Positions 60,324 through 64,000 of a stretch of 64,000 nucleotides of DNA are shown here, piece by piece. The position numbers and the translations under genes were made by a program. Each line of letters begins with the position of its first letter. Within the stretch, counting starts at the first letter, position 1. A model generated the notes under the pieces. It had not been told where the DNA came from. It saw nothing but the letters and a program-made list of their open reading frames with translations, and ran no database searches. The stretch comes from an uncultured Roseobacter sp. (GTDB lineage: Bacteria > Pseudomonadota > Alphaproteobacteria > Rhodobacterales > Rhodobacteraceae): NCBI RefSeq assembly GCF_947496515.1, contig NZ_CANMDB010000010.1, positions 124,001 to 188,000 on the forward strand. Reading direction: 5' to 3'.

Positions 60324-61119
60324 GCCAAGCGCACCCGTGCCAGTAGAGATCCGCCTGACGGGCGTTTCCAAGACCTTCACCGGCGCGCGCGGCCATGTGC
60401 CCGTGTTGTCGCCCATGGACCTGACCGTCGCGGGTGGCAGCACCCTCGCGCTGGTCGGTCCCTCGGGTTGCGGGAAATCCACCCTGCTGCGCATCGCCGC
60501 CGGGTTGGAGAGCAGCGACACCGGCACCGTGGCCTTGGGCGGGGACAGCCCCGACATCTTGCGCGCACGCGGGGCGCTGGCCGTCGCCTTTCAGGAGGAC
60601 GCGCTGCTGCCCTGGCGGACGCTGCAGGGCAATGTGGCACTCGGGCGGCGTCTTGCGCGGTTGCCGGGAGATACGGGGCTGGTCCGGGATCTGATCGCCC
60701 GCGTGGGGCTCGCCGGGTTCGAAGGGCACCGGCCCGGCGCGCTCTCGGGGGGGATGCGCCAGCGCGCCGCCATCGCGCGCTGTCTTGCAACGGGCCCGCA
60801 GGTGCTGCTGCTGGATGAGCCTTTCGGTGCGGTGGACGAGTTGACGCGGCGACGGCTCAACCTAGATCTGCCGCCACTCTGGCAGCAGACCAACGCCACG
60901 GTGCTGATGGTCACGCACTCGGTCTCGGAGGCCGTGCTGCTCTCCGATAGGGTGGTGGTGCTGTCCAACCGCCCTGCTTCCGTCGTTGCGGACATTAGCG
61001 TGGCGCTCGACCGTCCCCGAACGGCGAAGATGCTCAGCACAGCCGACTTCCGCAGTACGATTGCCCGGGTCGAACAGGCGCTGGCACAGGCGGAGACAAG
61101 CGCGCTGGCCGCGCAATGA
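60313..61119 (+). CDS. ABC importer ATPase of the nitrate/sulfonate/pyrimidine class
   Basis: A 268-residue ABC ATPase. Walker A is ALVGPSGCGKSTLLRIAAGL, the Q-loop VAFQEDALLPWRTLQ, the signature LSGGMRQRAAIARCLATGPQ and Walker B LLLDEPFGAVDELTRR. It powers import through the fused permease encoded next (ATGA overlap). The Q-loop wording is usual for TauB/SsuB/NrtD-like ATPases. Confidence 0.92.
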   Translation: MGPEPSAPVPVEIRLTGVSKTFTGARGHVPVLSPMDLTVAGGSTLALVGPSGCGKSTLLRIAAGLESSDTGTVALGGDSPDILRARGALAVAFQEDALLPWRTLQGNVALGRRLARLPGDTGLVRDLIARVGLAGFEGHRPGALSGGMRQRAAIARCLATGPQVLLLDEPFGAVDELTRRRLNLDLPPLWQQTNATVLMVTHSVSEAVLLSDRVVVLSNRPASVVADISVALDRPRTAKMLSTADFRSTIARVEQALAQAETSALAAQ

Positions 61120-62654
61120 TCGCCCTGCGCGCAGGCTTGGTCCTTGCGGGATTTCTGCTCGTCTGGGAAGGGGCCGCAGCAGCACTCGATGGTCGGTTCC
61201 TGCTGGCAGGCCCGCGCGATATCCTCGCCTACGGCCAGACCCACGCCGCCTTGCTGGGGCGCGCGCTGGCAGAGACATCGCGCGCGGCGGCCCTCGGTTA
61301 TCTCTGGGGCAATCTCGCGGCCCTCGCACTCGCCGCCATCGCGTTGCTGATGCCGATGTCAGAGCGGCTCGTCCGCACGCTGGCGCTGGTGGTGTTCTGC
61401 CTGCCCCTGGTCGCGACCGGACCCATCCTTCGCGTACTCTACGGCCCGGGCGCCGGGCCGCAAATCACCCTCTCCGCGCTGAGCGTTTTCTACACGACCC
61501 TCATTCCGTTGTTGGCGGGGCTGCGGGCGACGCCACGGGTCTGGCTCGATCTGGTGGCGAGCTACGGCCGCGGACGGTGGAGCGCGCTGACCAACGTCAG
61601 AGCCATGGCCGCCACGCCCTACCTCGTCGCGGGTCTGCAGATCGCGGCCCCTGCGGCCTTTCTGGGGGCCATGATCGGCGAGTTCACCGGGGCGGAGCGC
61701 GGCATGGGTGTGCTCACCCTGCGTGCCATGCGCAGCATTGATGTGGACGCGACCTGGACCCTCGCCACCCTGGCAGCCGCCGTCTCGATGTTGGCCTATG
61801 CGGCGGCAGGACAACTCGGGCGGCTCTTGTGGCCCGGCGCGCCGCCGGTGCTGCTCGTGGCGCCCGCGGCACCGAGATCCGCGCCGCTCTGGCAGCGCGC
61901 GCTGCAGCCGCTGGCGATGGCGGGGATCACACTGGCGCTCTGGCACGGGGTGATGGCCGCGTTTGACCTCAACCGGTTCTTTGCCAAACGCCCCGCGGAT
62001 GTATGGCAGTTCCTGACCACCCGCGAGGACGCGCGCGACACCCTGCTGAGCGCGCTGGCGGAGACCGCATCAACCGTCGGCCCCGGTTACCTCGCCGGGC
62101 TGGCCGCGGGCGCGGGGCTCGCCGGGCTCTGCGTGCTGCTGCCGCGCGCCGCGGCTGTCGTGCTGCCCGTCGCCGTCACCTTGCGCGCGGTCCCCATCGT
62201 GACAACCGCACCGCTGATCGTGCTGGCGGCAGGGCGGGGCGCAGGCGGGCTGGTGGCGATCGTCGCCGTGATGATCTTCTTCCCGACGCTGATCGCCTGT
62301 CTGCACGGGCTGCAACGGGTGCCAGCGGCCATCGTCGGCGTCTTCGACAGCTACGCCGCGGGCCGCTGGCGAATGCTGCTGGATGCGCGGATCCCTTCGG
62401 CCCTGCCCGCCTTCTTCGCCTCCGCCCGCATGGCGGTGCCTGCCGCGGTGCTTGCCGTGACGGTGGCGGAGTGGCTGGCCACGGGCACCGGCACCGGCAA
62501 CCTGATGGCGCTGGCCGCCTCCACATCGGATTACAACATGCTGTGGAGTGCGGTCGCCGCCCTCACGCTGCTGGCGGTTGCGGGTCACGCGCTGGTCGCC
62601 TGGGCGGAGGTTGCGGTCTTTGCCCGCTATGCGCCGGAGCAACTGGTGCGCTGA
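61116..62654 (+). CDS. Fused double-length ABC importer permease
   Basis: A 512-residue permease about twice the usual 250. Two copies of the TauC/SsuC-type domain can be followed: residues 1-235 with an EAA-like loop AMAATPYLVAGLQIAAPAAF, and residues 260-512 with ARIPSALPAFFASARMAVPA. Both permease subunits are therefore made as one chain. It follows the ATPase gene by ATGA overlap, and its stop abuts the stop of the convergent glycosyltransferase gene. Confidence 0.86.
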   Translation: MIALRAGLVLAGFLLVWEGAAAALDGRFLLAGPRDILAYGQTHAALLGRALAETSRAAALGYLWGNLAALALAAIALLMPMSERLVRTLALVVFCLPLVATGPILRVLYGPGAGPQITLSALSVFYTTLIPLLAGLRATPRVWLDLVASYGRGRWSALTNVRAMAATPYLVAGLQIAAPAAFLGAMIGEFTGAERGMGVLTLRAMRSIDVDATWTLATLAAAVSMLAYAAAGQLGRLLWPGAPPVLLVAPAAPRSAPLWQRALQPLAMAGITLALWHGVMAAFDLNRFFAKRPADVWQFLTTREDARDTLLSALAETASTVGPGYLAGLAAGAGLAGLCVLLPRAAAVVLPVAVTLRAVPIVTTAPLIVLAAGRGAGGLVAIVAVMIFFPTLIACLHGLQRVPAAIVGVFDSYAAGRWRMLLDARIPSALPAFFASARMAVPAAVLAVTVAEWLATGTGTGNLMALAASTSDYNMLWSAVAALTLLAVAGHALVAWAEVAVFARYAPEQLVR

Positions 62655-63716
62655 TCACAGGCGCGACAGTACCGCCGCCACCGTCGCCGCGGTATCGTCC
62701 CACAAGGGCTGCGCCCGGCCATGTCGCGCGGCAGCCTTGGCCAGCGCTGCGGCATGACCCGCATCGCTGAGCACCGCCCGCAAGGCGGCGGCGAAGGCAT
62801 CCGCGTCCCCCGGCGGCACCAGATGGCCCGCGTCTTCCGGGACGGTGTCAGGCACGGCCCCCGCCCGGCAGGTCACGATGGGCAGCCCGTAGGACAGCGC
62901 CTCGGCAAAGACCATGCCGTAGCCCTCATAATGCGTCGGCAGCGCAAAGAGGCTGGCCTGTGCGTAGTGCGCTGCCAGTGCCTCGGGCGGGACAGCCCCG
63001 GTAAAGCTGACGCGCGCACCGAGGCCGAGAGCCCCGACCTGAGCGCGCAGGCGCTCCGCATAGGCGGTGTCCGCCGTGCCGCCGACGAGCCGCGCGTGCC
63101 AGGGCAGATCCACCAGCTGCGCAAGCGCCGCCAGCAGCACATCCTGACCCTTGCGCGGCACCAACTGACCCACGCAGAGGATCTCCGGCGGGTCCGCAGG
63201 CGGGCCCTGCCGCGCGACGGGTGGATGAATACCGGGGCGCGCGATGGTGATCCGCTCCGCCGCGATGTCAAAATCAGAGGTCAGCACCGCTGCCGTGTGC
63301 GGGCTGGGCACCACCACATGCGCAGCGCGCGCCAGATTGGCCCGCTCGACCGCGACCAGATGGGCGGCCCGCGCGGGTGGCAAGCCGGTCTCATATCCCA
63401 GCGGATGATGGGTGATCGCCACAAAAGGCGCCCGCAGCGCGCGCAACCGCTCAGGCGGCATCGACCCGGGCAGGAACCCGTCGAGCAGCACGGGATCGTC
63501 AGGCGGCAAAGCGGCCAGCGCTGCCTCCGTCACGCTGAGATCAGCCTCTGTCGGGTCGGGGAAACTGCCGGGCAAGGCCAGATGATCCACCTCCCATCCG
63601 GCGCGGCGCAAGCCCATCAACACCTGCTTTTCGTAGATGTAGCCGCCCGTCAGCGCGTTCAGATCGCCCGGCACCGCAAAGGTTGCCCGCATCCTCACCA
63701 CCGGCACCCCATCCAT
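62655..63716 (-). CDS. Glycosyltransferase, GT4 family
   Basis: A 353-residue GT-B-fold transferase. The N-terminal acceptor domain includes GGYIYEKQVLMGLRRAGWEV. The C-terminal nucleotide-sugar domain has LCVGQLVPRKGQDVLLAALA and FALPTHYEGYGMVFAEALSY with the conserved ExxxxxxxE region, typical of GT4 enzymes that build glycolipids or exopolysaccharide. I chose the ATG at 63716 with GGAAA upstream; 63692 is an alternative. Its acceptor is unknown. Confidence 0.82.
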   Translation of the reverse strand: MDGVPVVRMRATFAVPGDLNALTGGYIYEKQVLMGLRRAGWEVDHLALPGSFPDPTEADLSVTEAALAALPPDDPVLLDGFLPGSMPPERLRALRAPFVAITHHPLGYETGLPPARAAHLVAVERANLARAAHVVVPSPHTAAVLTSDFDIAAERITIARPGIHPPVARQGPPADPPEILCVGQLVPRKGQDVLLAALAQLVDLPWHARLVGGTADTAYAERLRAQVGALGLGARVSFTGAVPPEALAAHYAQASLFALPTHYEGYGMVFAEALSYGLPIVTCRAGAVPDTVPEDAGHLVPPGDADAFAAALRAVLSDAGHAAALAKAAARHGRAQPLWDDTAATVAAVLSRL

Positions 63717-63826
63717 CGGAGGGTTTCCGCCGAAACAGCGACTGTAATGATTAAAAACGGAAAAGTCATTGGACCTCAAAAGTTAACGCGCCAATTTTGT
63801 CCGGCAGTAAACGCAGGATAGTCCAA

Positions 63827-64000
63827 GTGTCTCAACAAGTATCTGACCGCAGCGCGGCCGACCCCACCACATCTCCCCCCGCACAACTGCACCCCGACCG
63901 CCACCGGCGCACCGCGGAACGCGCCCGCCTTGTGGTAAGGCGACGGCTGGTGCTGGCCCTGAACCTTCTGACAATCGCAGCCTTGACTGCGGGCATGGTC
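63827..64000 (+). CDS. N-terminus of a membrane protein, possibly MdoH-like glucosyltransferase (cut by window edge)
   Basis: Fifty-eight codons from a GTG with GGATAG upstream remain open to the window end. The start is Pro-rich and hydrophilic (VSQQVSDRSAADPTTSPPAQ), then basic (RHRRTAERARLVVRRR), then enters a membrane helix (LVLALNLLTIAALTAGMV). This layout resembles OpgH/MdoH-type membrane glucosyltransferases of Rhodobacterales, and the glycosyltransferase neighbour fits, but too little is present to be sure. Confidence 0.45.
   Translation, partial: MSQQVSDRSAADPTTSPPAQLHPDRHRRTAERARLVVRRRLVLALNLLTIAALTAGMV

Overview
The window is chromosomal DNA from an alphaproteobacterium, almost certainly an aerobic anoxygenic phototroph of the Roseobacter group (Rhodobacterales). 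The reasons are the bacteriochlorophyll genes in the order bchF-N-B-H-L with the ppaA/aerR-ppsR regulator pair and bchG-bch2-bchP-idi, PpsR boxes of the TGT-N12-ACA type, high GC content, and the surrounding gene set (TTT transporter, Irr-like box, DUF2794, imelysin locus). No rRNA, tRNA or CRISPR array was seen.

Layout. 1-14419: part of a photosynthesis gene cluster. The minus-strand operon bchF-bchN-bchB-bchH-bchL is tightly overlapped, and bchL is cut by the left edge. It diverges from the plus-strand run ppaA/aerR-ppsR-bchG-bch2-bchP-idi. Three perfect PpsR boxes lie here, two in the divergent region and one immediately before the bchG start codon. 14420-21841: katG/oxyR peroxide defence, a HpcH-type aldolase, asd and a DUF2254 membrane protein, bracketed by two inverted copies of a structured repeat of about 170 bp. 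21842-28915: an acyl-CoA ligase, an acylating aldehyde dehydrogenase, a TctABC transporter and a LacI regulator, best read as sulfoacetate (or similar small carboxylate) uptake and degradation. 29341-30066: a short-chain dehydrogenase.

30154-39342 is the most interesting part: a compact minus-strand biosynthetic operon for a ribosomally made, azole-modified peptide (TOMM/RiPP). It starts with a 70-residue precursor carrying a run of ten glycines. Next come an E1-like cyclodehydratase partner, a YcaO protein ending in a PxPxP motif, a SagB-type FMN dehydrogenase, a PCMT-like methyltransferase, a small exported protein, a glutamine-synthetase-like enzyme, a protein of unknown type and a GNAT acetyltransferase. 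Almost every gene overlaps the next. The PCMT and GS-like enzymes suggest carboxylate chemistry on top of azole formation. I know of no characterised product with this enzyme set.

39691-47086: a sugar operon (isomerase, ABC transporter, RpiR regulator, ribokinase-like kinase, 2-hydroxyacid dehydrogenase) of unknown substrate. 47371-51368: iron-related genes (Dps, an Irr/ICE-like palindrome, a di-heme oxidoreductase plus imelysin pair, and an IsdG-like heme monooxygenase). 51936-53919: a PII-like protein, an SbtA-type bicarbonate transporter and a beta-carbonic anhydrase, a compact inorganic-carbon module. 54061-58973: an aminopeptidase, an NlpC/P60 peptidase, DUF2794 and paaI-paaK. 59322-62654: an ABC importer with a fused double-length permease. 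62655-64000: a glycosyltransferase and the start of a divergent membrane-protein gene cut by the right edge.
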